From Kaustia mangrovi (GTDB taxonomy: Bacteria; Pseudomonadota; Alphaproteobacteria; Rhizobiales; Im1), in the NCBI RefSeq assembly GCF_015482775.1, contig NZ_CP058214.1:930001-994000 (forward strand): a stretch of 64,000 nucleotides of DNA, written 5' to 3'. The notes under the pieces are model-generated. The model did no database searches. It was not told where the DNA came from and saw only the letters and a list, made by a program, of their open reading frames with translations. The position numbers and the translations under genes were made by a program. Shown piece after piece: positions 44,994 through 54,555 of this stretch (the first letter of the stretch is position 1; every line of letters starts with the position of its first letter).

Positions 44994-46027
44994 GAGCATC
45001 GGGCCAGGGGGTGCGGCACCGGGTCTGTCCCCGCGCCAATGGGGGTCATCGCCCCGGAGGTCCAGAGGGCGGGTGCGGCTGGCGTCCGGCTATCCCGCCG
45101 CGCTCGATTGATCGGGGTGGAGGTGTGCAGATGGATGCAGTTGCGCCCGCTCATCTTGGCGGTATAGAGCGCCCTGTCGGCCCGCGCATAAAGGTCCTTC
45201 GCGCTGCTGTCTCCGGCCTCGGAGACCGCGATCCCCGCGGAGAATGTGTAGGAGAACTCGGCGTGGTTCGCGAGCGGACGCGACCTGCGGATGACGACCA
45301 GCATGCGCTCCACGATCAGCATGGCTTCCTCCGGCGGGGTGTCTGGCAGGACCAGCACGAACTCCTCGCCGCCGACCCGCCCGAGGCAGTCGGTGCGCCG
45401 CAACAGGTCATGGAGGCGCCGTGCGAAATCGCATAGGACCGTGTCTCCCGCCTGATGCCCGTAGCTGTCGTTGATGCCTTTGAAATTGTCGATGTCGAGC
45501 AGGCAGAAACAGCCCCGCACGCCGGTCTCCGCATTCTCCAGGCGCAGCATGTCCTGCGCCCGCGCCATGACGAAGCGGCGATTGGCGATGCCCGTCAGCT
45601 CATCGGTATGGGCGGCCTTGATGGCGAGGTCGCGGTCCTTGCGCGCCGCGCGCTCGTCCACCCTCAGTTCGGTGATATCGCTGGCGATGCACAGCATCCA
45701 GCCATCGCTCGACACCGTTTCCGTCATCCACAGCCAGCGGCCATCCACGAGATCGGTCTCGAGCGCCCGGAACCCCGTCTTGCCGCGCCGCGACTGGGTG
45801 GCTATGAGCCAGGCTTCGAAATCCTCCGCCTCTATGACGGTGCCCCGCCCGGCATTGTGGTTCCGGCGCATCAGGTCCGGCCACAGGGGCTCCTCTCCCG
45901 GTTCCAGGAAATAGGCCGACCGGAAGGCACGGTTCGCATAGCGTAGCCTGTCGAACCCGTCATAGAGGGCGACGAGGACCGGGGTGTCCTCGTACATATC
46001 GATGAGCTTCGGGAGAAGATTGTCCAT
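44969..46027 (-). CDS. PAS-GGDEF diguanylate cyclase
   Basis: 352 aa cytoplasmic protein. Residues ~1-125 form a PAS-like sensor (VALYDGFDRLRYANRAFRSAYF, WLWMTETVSSDGWMLCIASDITELR), then a short linker and a GGDEF domain with HTDELTGIANRRF, FCLLDIDNFKGINDSYGHQAGDTVL, active-site RVGGEEFVLVLP and the inhibitory I-site RRTD five residues before GGEEF, so both catalysis and product inhibition look intact. It should make cyclic-di-GMP from GTP. The C-terminal ~30 residues after SGRNCIHLHT are low-complexity and end inside a dispersed repeat, so the native stop may have been displaced by repeat insertion. Confidence 0.92.
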   Translation of the reverse strand: MDNLLPKLIDMYEDTPVLVALYDGFDRLRYANRAFRSAYFLEPGEEPLWPDLMRRNHNAGRGTVIEAEDFEAWLIATQSRRGKTGFRALETDLVDGRWLWMTETVSSDGWMLCIASDITELRVDERAARKDRDLAIKAAHTDELTGIANRRFVMARAQDMLRLENAETGVRGCFCLLDIDNFKGINDSYGHQAGDTVLCDFARRLHDLLRRTDCLGRVGGEEFVLVLPDTPPEEAMLIVERMLVVIRRSRPLANHAEFSYTFSAGIAVSEAGDSSAKDLYARADRALYTAKMSGRNCIHLHTSTPINRARRDSRTPAAPALWTSGAMTPIGAGTDPVPHPLARCSGSPLSRG

Positions 46028-46305
46028 AGGCAGCCCGTCGCGAGACCTGTTCCTGCAGCACCGTCAGGCCGCCCGCCCGGCGCGTCCCGAACGCCCCCGG
46101 CGCAAGGCATGGCATACCCGAACGTGCAGGCATCCTACCCCAGATTTCCCGGTTGCAGAACGCCCTGTCAAGGTCATAGCAGCACCATCGTGCGAAGACC
46201 GCACGACACTGCGACCGGGGAACATTGCGGCCACCTGCGGTGTTCACCCCTATGCGCCCCGGACAAGAAAGCGCGAGGGCGCACACATGACCATGGAGGA
46301 GCGAC

Positions 46306-46551
46306 ATGCTCAGAAAGACGCTACTGACCGCCGCCGCGCTTGCCGCGCTGTCGATGCCGGCATACGCCTTCCAGTGCCCGTCCGACATGGCCAAGATCGA
46401 TGCCGCAATGCAGACGACCGACCTGTCCGCCGATCAGAAGGCCAAGGCCCAGGCGCTGCGCCAGAAGGGCGAGGCGCTGCACAAGGCCGGCAAGCACCAG
46501 GAATCGGTCGACACGCTGGCCCAGGCCAAGGAGATGCTCGGGGTCCAGTGA
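46306..46551 (+). CDS. Small exported helical protein
   Basis: 81 aa with GGAGGAG 5 bases upstream. Sec signal peptide (MLRKTLLTAAALAALSMPAYA, cleavage before FQCPSD), then a 60-residue mature part that is all helical: DMAKIDAAMQTTDLSADQKAKAQALRQKGEALHKAGKH, suggestive of a TPR-like hairpin. One cysteine remains after cleavage. Function unknown. It converges tail-to-tail with the phzF-like gene, 4 bases apart. Confidence 0.85.
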   Translation: MLRKTLLTAAALAALSMPAYAFQCPSDMAKIDAAMQTTDLSADQKAKAQALRQKGEALHKAGKHQESVDTLAQAKEMLGVQ

Positions 46552-46555
46552 CCGC

Positions 46556-47470
46556 TCACACGGTCATTGTCCCCTCGCAGACGCGAATGGCGCCGCCGCC
46601 CAGATGAGCCGCGGCAAGGGCTGAGCCGGCCATGTCCATGTCGAGATGGAGCCGGCTCGGGCGGCCCATGTCGCGCCCCTGCTCGATCTCGATGCCGTGC
46701 GCGCCGTCGGCCAGCTCCTGGGAGGCGGCGATCTGGCCGGCGAAGGCGACCGCCGCCGCGCCGGTGGCGGGATCCTCGTCGACCCCCATGGCCGGCGCGA
46801 ACATCCGGGCATGGAAGGCGACCTCGTCGCCCTCCTCCCCCCGGCAGTAGACGAAGGCGTTTGCGCTCGTGCCCCCGGAGAATGCCGTGTTCCATGCGGG
46901 CTGGACGACCCGGCAGCGCGACAGCACCTCGCAGGACGCGACGGGAACGTAGTTGAAGGCCACGCCGGCCTCGAAGGCCCGCGGCACATGGGCGCCGAAG
47001 CCGATCGTCTCCACGCCGATGCCGAGCGCGTCGGCAAGGGCGCCCGGGTCCGGCGGCGGCTCCGCAGGCACCGGCAGGCGCGGCGCGGCGAAGCGCGCGA
47101 CACGGCATTCGTCGCCTCCTGCGGCCACGTGGACCGTCACCGTGCCGACCGGCACCTCGAGCCGAACCGCCTCGGTGCCGTCGCCGTCCGCGCCGGTTCC
47201 CTGGCCCGCAATGGCGAGGAGAACCGCCGTGCCGACGATCGGATGGCCCGCGAACGGCAGCTCCATGCCCGGCGTGAAGATGCGCATGCGGGCCGTGCCG
47301 TCCGGCGTTTCCGGCTTCAGGAGAAACACCGTCTCCGAATAGTCGAACTCGCGGGCGATGGCCTGCATCCGGTCGTGCGACAGGGCATCCGCATCGTGGA
47401 CGACGGCGAGCTGGTTGCCGCCGAAGCGTGTCTGCGTGAACACGTCGAGCGTATCGTAGCGTAGCCGCAT
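46556..47470 (-). CDS. PhzF-family isomerase/epimerase-like protein
   Basis: 304 aa. Two-domain diaminopimelate-epimerase fold: YDTLDVFTQTRFGGNQLAVV at the start; REFDYSETVFLL with the catalytic glutamate; RIFTPGMELPFAGHPIVGTAVLL; and, in the second half, FAPAMGVDEDPATGAAAVAFAGQI. Members catalyse proton shifts on small acids (PhzF itself in phenazine synthesis), but no phenazine genes are present, so the substrate is unknown. GGGGAG precedes the ATG closely. Confidence 0.92.
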   Translation of the reverse strand: MRLRYDTLDVFTQTRFGGNQLAVVHDADALSHDRMQAIAREFDYSETVFLLKPETPDGTARMRIFTPGMELPFAGHPIVGTAVLLAIAGQGTGADGDGTEAVRLEVPVGTVTVHVAAGGDECRVARFAAPRLPVPAEPPPDPGALADALGIGVETIGFGAHVPRAFEAGVAFNYVPVASCEVLSRCRVVQPAWNTAFSGGTSANAFVYCRGEEGDEVAFHARMFAPAMGVDEDPATGAAAVAFAGQIAASQELADGAHGIEIEQGRDMGRPSRLHLDMDMAGSALAAAHLGGGAIRVCEGTMTV

Positions 47471-47850
47471 AACTCCCCTCTCAAAGCATGCCGGCTTATG
47501 GAAATCCGCCCCGGGGCGGGATCCGTGTCCGCCACCGTCGCGGTTCTGGCCCGCCGCTATGGCAGTCCGGGCCCGGATGTCGCCGGGCAGATCGTGATTG
47601 TGACCGAATGCGAACCGGAATCAAGCCCGTCTTCCGGCCCGGCACCCTGCCACAGCTTTTCCACGAAATTACCGCCGGCCTGCCGCGGCGATTGCGCAGG
47701 ATTTGCGCATTCCGCCGTTAGCTTGGCAACCATACGCAACGCGAACGCGATGCAAGCGATACTCGGATCACAGGCCAAGGACCCCTCGCAGATGAAGGTA
47801 GACTCTCCCTTCTAGCCCCCCGACACACTCCCCTCCCTTGAGCCTGTACT
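47471..47850. other. Gene-poor 380-bp gap upstream of an orphan terminator; possible sRNA
   Basis: No recognisable protein gene. An open + strand frame (47498-47815) has atypical composition and no family resemblance. Because a strong + strand terminator closes the region (47851-47890) and no + strand gene precedes it, a short transcript, perhaps an sRNA, probably ends there. Its last part contains CACTCCCCTCCCTTGAGC, with an anti-Shine-Dalgarno-like CCCCTCCC. A 21-codon frame from 47750 (MQAILGSQAKDPSQMKVDSPF with stop at 47815) is also open but lacks a ribosome-binding site. Confidence 0.4.
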
Positions 47851-47890
47851 GGGCGGCACGTTCCCCTGCGTGCCGCCCTTTTCCTTATTT
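47851..47890 (+). terminator. Strong Rho-independent terminator without an assigned gene
   Basis: Perfect 10-bp stem GGGCGGCACG / CGTGCCGCCC with 8-base loop, then TTTTCCTTATTTTCC. The U tract is only on the + strand, so it does not serve the minus-strand NUDIX gene. Confidence 0.85.
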
Positions 47891-47893
47891 TCC

Positions 47894-48613
47894 TTAGATG
47901 GCCAGAGCGCTGGCCAGCAGGCGCGCATAGGCCGGCATGCGCCCGGCCTCGTCCGCGGTGAGCGCCGCGACGGAGACGATGCGGGCGAGCTCCGGCTCCG
48001 CCTCGGCATCGAGATGCTCGCCGATCCGGGAGACGAGCCCGGCGGCGGACATCGGGAACCTCAGACGCTGCGCGACCGACAGGCGCGGCCCCTCGCGCAC
48101 TGCAACGAACCCCTCGTCGCGCGCCTCGCGGGCCTCAAGCCCCGTCTCCTCGCCGAGCTCGCGCGCGATCGCACGGGCCATGTCCACCCGCCCCCGGGCG
48201 TCGGCGTCGCAGGGTTCCAGAGACCCGCCGGGCGGATAGACGAGCCCGGCATTGGCGGTGTGCGGCGCCATCTCCCCGTAAAGCAGCGCGCCGTCGGCGG
48301 ACAGGATCGCCGCCGAGCCGAAGCAGTTCACCACGCCCGCATCGGGAAATCCCCAGTCGCGCCAGGCGAGAAAGGCCGCGAAGGACGCCTCTACGAGGCC
48401 GCCCTCCAGCCGCCCGCCGGCGAGCGAACAGCGCGTCATCATGAGAACCCGCCCGTTGAACAGGGCGGGATTGGCCCGGCAGGCCGCATCCCAGTGCCGC
48501 GCGATGCGCGCGCCATACTCGTCCTCGAACGCCCAGCGCCCCGGCTCCAGCCGGAGATCGAGCGCCTCCAGCTCGCAGATCACGACGTCGTCGGCGCCTG
48601 CATCATGGCCCAT
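47894..48613 (-). CDS. NUDIX hydrolase
   Basis: 239 aa. The N-terminal ~100 residues (ALDLRLEPGRWAFEDEYGARIARHWDAACRANPALFNGRVLMM) resemble NUDIX19-like or YfcD-type leaders that precede the hydrolase fold. The Nudix box is visible around VYPPGGSLEPCDADARGR then ARAIARELGEETGLEA, with REL-x-EET-GL intact. Expected to hydrolyse a nucleoside diphosphate linked to X; substrate unknown. It lies 72 bases downstream of the GNAT gene in the same direction. Confidence 0.87.
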   Translation of the reverse strand: MGHDAGADDVVICELEALDLRLEPGRWAFEDEYGARIARHWDAACRANPALFNGRVLMMTRCSLAGGRLEGGLVEASFAAFLAWRDWGFPDAGVVNCFGSAAILSADGALLYGEMAPHTANAGLVYPPGGSLEPCDADARGRVDMARAIARELGEETGLEAREARDEGFVAVREGPRLSVAQRLRFPMSAAGLVSRIGEHLDAEAEPELARIVSVAALTADEAGRMPAYARLLASALAI

Positions 48614-48684
48614 GCCGGCCCTCCTCGAAAATCGTTGCGTCCGGGCCGGAGCCTACAGCAGGGCCTGTAGCGATCTTGTGGCGA

Positions 48685-50186
<1,502 letters not shown>

Positions 50187-50243
50187 TCAAGAGCGTGTCA
50201 AAAAGAGAGATCGAGGAGGGAACGGTCCGTGCCGCCCGGCGGC

Positions 50244-50765
50244 TCAGACCCTCATGGTCTCCGCGCCGCGCGAGATCGCGGCGATGCCGGTCCGCGACAC
50301 CTCCATCAGCCCGAGCGGCTGCATGAGCGTGATGAACTGGTCGATCTTGCTCGATTTCCCGGTGATCTCGAAGACGAACGACTCCGTCGTCGCATCGACG
50401 ATCTGGGCGCGGAAGGCGTCGGCGAGGCGCAGGGCCTCGACGCGCTTGTCGCCCTTGCCCGCGACCTTCACCAGCGCGAGCTCGCGCTCCACCGCATGGC
50501 CGCTGACGGTGAGGTCGGCAACGGAATGGACCGGCACCAGCCGTTCGAGCTGCGCCTTGATCTGCTCGATCACCATGGGCGTGCCCGTGGTCACGATGGT
50601 GATGCGGGAGAGATGGGATTCCTGCTCGGTCTCCGTCACGGTGAGCGAGTCGATATTGTAGCCGCGCCCGGAGAACAGGCCGATGACCCGGGCGAGCACC
50701 CCCGGCTCGTTGTCCACGAGCACCGAGATCGTGTGCCGTTCCATGGCTTCAGGTGTTTTCAGCAT
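50244..50765 (-). CDS. ilvN: Acetolactate synthase regulatory (small) subunit
   Basis: 173 aa. An N-terminal ACT domain (RHTISVLVDNEPGVLARVIGLFSGRGYNIDSLTVTETE) binds valine for feedback inhibition and the C-terminal domain (DLTVSGHAVERELALVKV...RAQIVDATTESFVFEITGKSSKIDQFI) contacts the catalytic subunit. Length is that of IlvH/IlvN of alphaproteobacteria. It lies between ilvB and ilvC; the 197-base gap to ilvB contains an inverted pair of dispersed repeats. Confidence 0.96.
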   Translation of the reverse strand: MLKTPEAMERHTISVLVDNEPGVLARVIGLFSGRGYNIDSLTVTETEQESHLSRITIVTTGTPMVIEQIKAQLERLVPVHSVADLTVSGHAVERELALVKVAGKGDKRVEALRLADAFRAQIVDATTESFVFEITGKSSKIDQFITLMQPLGLMEVSRTGIAAISRGAETMRV

Positions 50766-50790
50766 GGGCGGTGTTTCCTTCTCAGCCCGC

Positions 50791-50817
50791 CGTCATTCCC
50801 GCGGAAGCGGGAATCCA
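50791..50817. repeat. 27-bp dispersed palindromic repeat, copy 2
   Basis: CGTCATTCCCGCGGAAGCGG then GAATCCA, between ilvN and ilvB. Same family as copies at 44967 and 50835. Together with the inverted copy 18 bases away it can fold into one long hairpin in the ilv transcript. Confidence 0.85.
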
Positions 50818-50834
50818 TTGCGGCGACAGCGATA

Positions 50835-50861
50835 TGGATCCCCGCTTCCGCGGGGATGACG
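50835..50861. repeat. 27-bp dispersed palindromic repeat, copy 3 (inverted)
   Basis: TGGATCCCCGCTTCCGCGGG then GATGACG, the reverse orientation of the copies at 44967 and 50791. The pair in the ilvB-ilvN gap may stabilise or process the message. Confidence 0.85.
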
Positions 50862-50962
50862 GGAAATAGATCCGTGGGGATAACGGGACATGAACATGAG
50901 CGCATTGATAGAACGGCATTCATTGCAAGTCAGGCCTTATGGACCAAGGAACGGCATTCCCG

Positions 50963-52726
50963 TCACACCAGCATCTTGCCCGATTCCGAGATGTCCACGT
51001 CGAGCTCGCCGGAGACCGCGTCGCCGAGCAGCATCTCGTTATGCGCCTTGCCGGAGGGGATCATCGGGAAGCAGTTGGCGAGGTTGGCGACCCGGCAGTC
51101 GAACAGGACCGGCTGGTCCGTCTCGATCATCTCCGCGATGGCGTCGTCGAGCTCGGCCGGCTTCTGCGCCCTGATGCCATGGCAGCCATAGGCCTCCGCG
51201 AGCTTCACGAAATCGGGCAGCGATTCCATGTAGCTGTGCGACAGGCGGTTGCCGTGGAGCAGCTGCTGCCACTGGCGCACCATGCCCATATACTGGTTGT
51301 TCAGGATGAAGATCTTGATCGGCAGGCCGTGCTGCACCGCCGTCGACATCTCCTGCATGGTCATGAGCACGGAGGCGTCGCCGGCAATGTCGACCACCAG
51401 CGCGTCGCGATGGGCGACCTGGACACCGACGGCCGCCGGCAGCCCGTAGCCCATCGTGCCGAGCCCGCCGGACGTCATCCACCGGTTCGGCTCGTCGAAG
51501 CCGAAGAACTGGGCCGCCCACATCTGGTGCTGGCCGACCTCGGTGGTGATGTAGACATCCTTGCCGCGCGTCATCTCATAGAGCCGCTGGATCGCATATT
51601 GCGGCATGATGACGTCGTCATTGGGCTTGTAGCGCAGGCAGTCCCGCTTGCGCCAGCCCTCGATCTCCTCCCACCAGGAGGCGAGCGCGGCCTTGTCGGG
51701 CTCGGCCTGGCGCGCCTTCCAGATGCGGATCATGTCTTCCAGGACATGCGCGCAGTCGCCGATGATCGGCACGTCGACGGCAACGTTCTTGTTGATCGAG
51801 GAGGCGTCGATATCGACATGGATCTTGGTCGACTCCGGCGAGAAGCCGTCGAGGTTCCCGGTGATCCGGTCGTCGAAGCGCGCGCCGATGCAGATCATGA
51901 CGTCGCAATCGTGCATCGCCAGATTGGCCTCGTAGGTGCCGTGCATGCCGAGCATGCCGAGCCACTGCCTGTCGGAGGCGGGATAGGCGCCGAGCCCCAT
52001 CAGCGTCGATGTGATCGGATAGCCCGTCATGCGCACGAAATCGCGCAGGAGCCGGCTCGCCGCGGGTCCCGAATTGATGATGCCGCCGCCGGTATAGAAG
52101 ACCGGCTTGCGGGCATTGGCGATCAGCTCGACGGCCTCGCGGACCTTGTTGAGGTCGCCCTTGACGCGCGGCCGGTAGGTCTTGTGCGCCACGTTCGACG
52201 GCCCCGTATAGGGCCCGGGCAGGAACTGGACGTCCTTCGGGATATCGACGACGACCGGGCCCGGCCGCCCCGCCTTGGCGACATAGAAGGCCTCGTGCAG
52301 GACGCGCGCGAGATCGTCGACGTCGCGCACCAGCCAGTTGTGCTTGGTGCACGGCCTCGTGATGCCGACCGTGTCGCACTCCTGGAACGCGTCATTGCCG
52401 ATGAGATGGGTGGCGACCTGGCCGGTGAGCACGACCAGCGGAATGGAATCCATCAGCGCGTCGGTGAGGCCCGTGACCGCGTTGGTCGCGCCGGGGCCGG
52501 AGGTGACGAGCACCACGCCGACCTCGCCGGTGGAGCGCGCATAGCCTTCCGCCGCGTGTACCGCGCCCTGCTCGTGGCGCACAAGCACGTGCTCGATGCC
52601 GTCCTGCTGGATGAGCGCATCGTATATGGGAAGGACCGCGCCCCCCGGATAGCCGAAAACGTGCTTGACGCCCTGATCCTCCAGGGCCTTGATGACGATT
52701 TCCGCGCCCGTCATCTCATGTGTCAT
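50963..52726 (-). CDS. ilvB: Acetolactate synthase catalytic (large) subunit
   Basis: 587 aa ThDP enzyme making acetolactate or acetohydroxybutyrate, the first common step of branched-chain amino-acid synthesis. Landmarks: N-terminal VFGYPGGAVLPIYDAL and the catalytic Glu in RHEQGAVHAAEGYARSTG; the FAD-binding middle domain; ThDP/Mg motif from GDASVLMTMQEMSTA to NNQYMGMVRQWQ. It starts 37 bases after an attenuator terminator and leader peptide, so expression should respond to charged Leu/Ile/Val tRNA levels. With IlvN and IlvC it forms one cluster. Confidence 0.97.
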   Translation of the reverse strand: MTHEMTGAEIVIKALEDQGVKHVFGYPGGAVLPIYDALIQQDGIEHVLVRHEQGAVHAAEGYARSTGEVGVVLVTSGPGATNAVTGLTDALMDSIPLVVLTGQVATHLIGNDAFQECDTVGITRPCTKHNWLVRDVDDLARVLHEAFYVAKAGRPGPVVVDIPKDVQFLPGPYTGPSNVAHKTYRPRVKGDLNKVREAVELIANARKPVFYTGGGIINSGPAASRLLRDFVRMTGYPITSTLMGLGAYPASDRQWLGMLGMHGTYEANLAMHDCDVMICIGARFDDRITGNLDGFSPESTKIHVDIDASSINKNVAVDVPIIGDCAHVLEDMIRIWKARQAEPDKAALASWWEEIEGWRKRDCLRYKPNDDVIMPQYAIQRLYEMTRGKDVYITTEVGQHQMWAAQFFGFDEPNRWMTSGGLGTMGYGLPAAVGVQVAHRDALVVDIAGDASVLMTMQEMSTAVQHGLPIKIFILNNQYMGMVRQWQQLLHGNRLSHSYMESLPDFVKLAEAYGCHGIRAQKPAELDDAIAEMIETDQPVLFDCRVANLANCFPMIPSGKAHNEMLLGDAVSGELDVDISESGKMLV

Positions 52727-52762
52727 GGGTCCACTCCACGGGATCCTGTTGGCCTACGCTGC

Positions 52763-52792
52763 AAAAGAAAAAAGGGCCCGTCGAGGCCCTTT
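52763..52792 (-). terminator. Attenuator terminator upstream of ilvB
   Basis: On the minus strand AAAGGGCC-TCGACG-GGCCCTTT followed by TTTCTTTT: an 8-bp stem with U-rich tail, between the leader peptide stop and ilvB. Another small hairpin (ACCGT / ACGGT, 52802-52815) lies between the leader stop and this terminator and may take part in the alternative folding. Confidence 0.88.
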
Positions 52793-52815
52793 GTCGCGCG
52801 CACCGTCCGAACGGT

Positions 52816-52872
52816 TCAGCTTGATGCCGGACCGGGCGCGCGCGTTCCTACGAGAAGAAGAATGTTGCTCAT
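52816..52872 (-). CDS. ilv leader peptide (attenuation)
   Basis: 18 aa: MSNILLLVGTRAPGPASS. The codons for Ile-Leu-Leu-Leu-Val (ATT CTT CTT CTC GTA) at positions 4-8 are the regulatory block; the ribosome stalls there when any of the branched-chain aminoacyl-tRNAs is scarce. A promoter lies 35-63 bases upstream and a terminator 24 bases downstream, followed by ilvB. This arrangement is the classical transcription attenuation of ilv operons; the details here are read directly from the sequence, and function is inferred. Confidence 0.85.
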   Translation of the reverse strand: MSNILLLVGTRAPGPASS

Positions 52873-52906
52873 AACGGCAAACTCGTTTCGCTTTGTTTCG
52901 CGGGCG

Positions 52907-52935
52907 ACCATAATCGCGCGCTCACGGGCGGTCAA
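52907..52935 (-). promoter_or_regulatory. Sigma-70-type promoter of the ilv leader
   Basis: On the minus strand TTGACC (52930-52935), a 17-base spacer, and TATGGT (52907-52912). The predicted transcription start, about 52900, is some 28 bases before the leader ATG. Confidence 0.7.
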
Positions 52936-52994
52936 GCCAACAGTTGGCCCATCCCGCACCCCGATCCGGAAACCGGTTCGCAGGCGCCCCGCGC

Positions 52995-53426
52995 TCAGAT
53001 ATAGCGGAACCGTGTCACGCGGTCCCACTCGACCCGGCAGGCGACCTTGAGCTTCTCCTTGCCCCAGGGATAGTTCGCCCTGAGGCGGAGCTCGACGTCG
53101 TAGGTCTGCGAGCCGCGCCGGTCGGTATCGATCACCTTGTCCAGCACCAGCTTGCGGGCGCCGTCCTTGTGCACCTTCTTCCAGGCCTTGTGGACGCACG
53201 CGGCGATGGCGTTGCCCTCGCCGTCCATGTGATGGCTGTAGCTGTAATGCTCCTCGTCGATATCGGCATTGGCCGCGCTGGCCGCCGCGGCCGTCAGGGC
53301 CGCGACCCCGACGCCGATCGCGATGCCCGCGACAATGTCGCCGGCATCGTCCTTCGCAAGGGCCGGACCGGTCGCAATAGATGCGGCGACGAGACCGGCG
53401 GCGCACAGTGAAACGACAGCTTTCAT
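52995..53426 (-). CDS. Exported hypothetical protein
   Basis: 143 aa from ATG 53426, with a Sec signal peptide (MKAVVSLCAAGLVAASIATGPALA) and a second Ala-rich hydrophobic segment (GIAIGVGVAALTAAAASAANA) that could anchor it. The soluble part has HYSYSHHMDGEGNAIAACVHKAWKKVHKDGARKLVLDKV followed by a beta-rich tail ending CRVEWDRVTRFRYI. No family recognised. It is upstream of the ilv promoter on the same strand, with a 59-base gap to that promoter. Confidence 0.8.
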   Translation of the reverse strand: MKAVVSLCAAGLVAASIATGPALAKDDAGDIVAGIAIGVGVAALTAAAASAANADIDEEHYSYSHHMDGEGNAIAACVHKAWKKVHKDGARKLVLDKVIDTDRRGSQTYDVELRLRANYPWGKEKLKVACRVEWDRVTRFRYI

Positions 53427-53608
53427 GGAAACAATCCCCCCTGCTTGACAGGCCCGATGACCCCCTGTGGCGACCCTCGGGATGCGCGGGCACAGTATGG
53501 CGCAGATACCCGATGGGCACAAATTGCGGCCCGTCCAAGCCGATCGTTCCGACTGTCGTTTTCTCATTCTGCTGGCATGCCGGAGCCACCGTGTCCTAGA
53601 GCCGAGCC

Positions 53609-54157
53609 CTAGAGAAGACGGCCCTGTTCGGCGGCGGAATGCCGGCTTTCGTGGGCGAGCAGCCAGCGCTTGCGCTCGATCCCGCCGCCATAGCCGGTGA
53701 GCGAGCCGTCCGCCCCGATCACGCGATGGCAGGGCAGCACGATGGAGACCGGATTGCGGCCATTGGCGAGCCCCACCGCGCGGCTTGCCCCGGGCTGGCC
53801 GAGCCTTGCCGCCAGCGCGCCGTAGCTTTCCGTTCCGCCGGCGGGAATGTCCCTGAGTGCCTGCCAGACGGATCGCTGGAAGCCGGTTCCGCCGGTCTCG
53901 ACCTCGAGCCCCTCTATGGCCGGGAGATCGCCCTCGAAATAGGCGCGCAGGCGGTCCGGGGCGTCCTGCGGGTCGGGGCCCTCCTCCAGGGCGATCTCCC
54001 CGTAGCGGCGGGCGAGCTGGCCCGCGAGCTTTTCCTCGTCGTCCGCGCCGTCGACGAAATAGATCGCGCACAGCCGCGCCCCGTTCGACACGGCGAGCAC
54101 AGTGCCGACGGGCGAGTCGAGGCGATTGGCCACAAGATGGGTTCGTGCCCCGGCCAT
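53609..54157 (-). CDS. ogt: Methylated-DNA--[protein]-cysteine S-methyltransferase
   Basis: 182 aa. An ATG at 54157 has AGGAG 8 bases upstream; an ATG at 54175, overlapping the stop of the upstream glyoxalase gene, is possible. The C-terminal active-site domain is complete: GTGFQRSVWQALRDIPAGGTESYGALAARLG, NPVSIVLPCHRVIGADGSLTGYGGGIERKRWLLAHE, with the acceptor Cys in PCHRV. The N-terminal domain is of the ribonuclease-like fold. It removes alkyl groups from O6-alkylguanine in a suicide reaction. Coupled to the VOC gene. Confidence 0.93.
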   Translation of the reverse strand: MAGARTHLVANRLDSPVGTVLAVSNGARLCAIYFVDGADDEEKLAGQLARRYGEIALEEGPDPQDAPDRLRAYFEGDLPAIEGLEVETGGTGFQRSVWQALRDIPAGGTESYGALAARLGQPGASRAVGLANGRNPVSIVLPCHRVIGADGSLTGYGGGIERKRWLLAHESRHSAAEQGRLL

Positions 54158-54171
54158 GCCGTCTGCTCCTC

Positions 54172-54555
54172 TCATGCCCCGCCCGGCAGGAAGGTTACCG
54201 CCTCCACCAGATGCCCGTCCAGATCGCGCACGAAAGCGGCGTAATAGACTTGTGAATAGTGCGGGCGCGGGCCGGGCCTGCCGCCATCGCGCCCGCCGGC
54301 GGCAATGGCCGTCTCGTGGAAGGCGTGCACCGCCTCCCGGTCAGGGGCCCTCAGCGAGATATGGCTGCCGCAGGCCTCGTCCACCGGCGCCCGACCGGGC
54401 CGCGCATTGAGCCAGAATTCCGGATAGCGCTTGCCGAAGCCGACCGTTCCCTCGCGCTCGAGCATCGCGGAAAGGCCGAGCGGAGCCAGGACGGCCTCGT
54501 AGAAGGCCCGGCTCGCAGCCAGATCGCGAACGCCGATGGACACATGGTCGATCAT
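54172..54555 (-). CDS. VOC (glyoxalase/bleomycin-resistance) family protein
   Basis: 127 aa from ATG 54555 with GGGGAGG 5 bases upstream; the frame continues upstream without similarity. Paired beta-alpha-beta-beta-beta modules: MIDHVSIGVRDLAASRAFYEAVLAPLGL and YYAAFVRDLDGHLVEAVTFLPG. Metal ligands are plausible at His4, Glu in the VEAV strand and His in GSHISLRAPD. Substrate unknown; the family covers glyoxalase I, dioxygenases and resistance proteins. Confidence 0.9.
   Translation of the reverse strand: MIDHVSIGVRDLAASRAFYEAVLAPLGLSAMLEREGTVGFGKRYPEFWLNARPGRAPVDEACGSHISLRAPDREAVHAFHETAIAAGGRDGGRPGPRPHYSQVYYAAFVRDLDGHLVEAVTFLPGGA

Noticed and set aside
45360-45400. Diguanylate cyclase judged degenerate for having GGEEF rather than GGDEF
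   Set aside because: GGEEF is a fully active variant, and the RxxD inhibitory site is also present.
47498-47815. 105-codon + strand frame before the orphan terminator
   Set aside because: Composition and translation resemble noise, no ribosome-binding site, no family. Kept only as part of the possible sRNA region.
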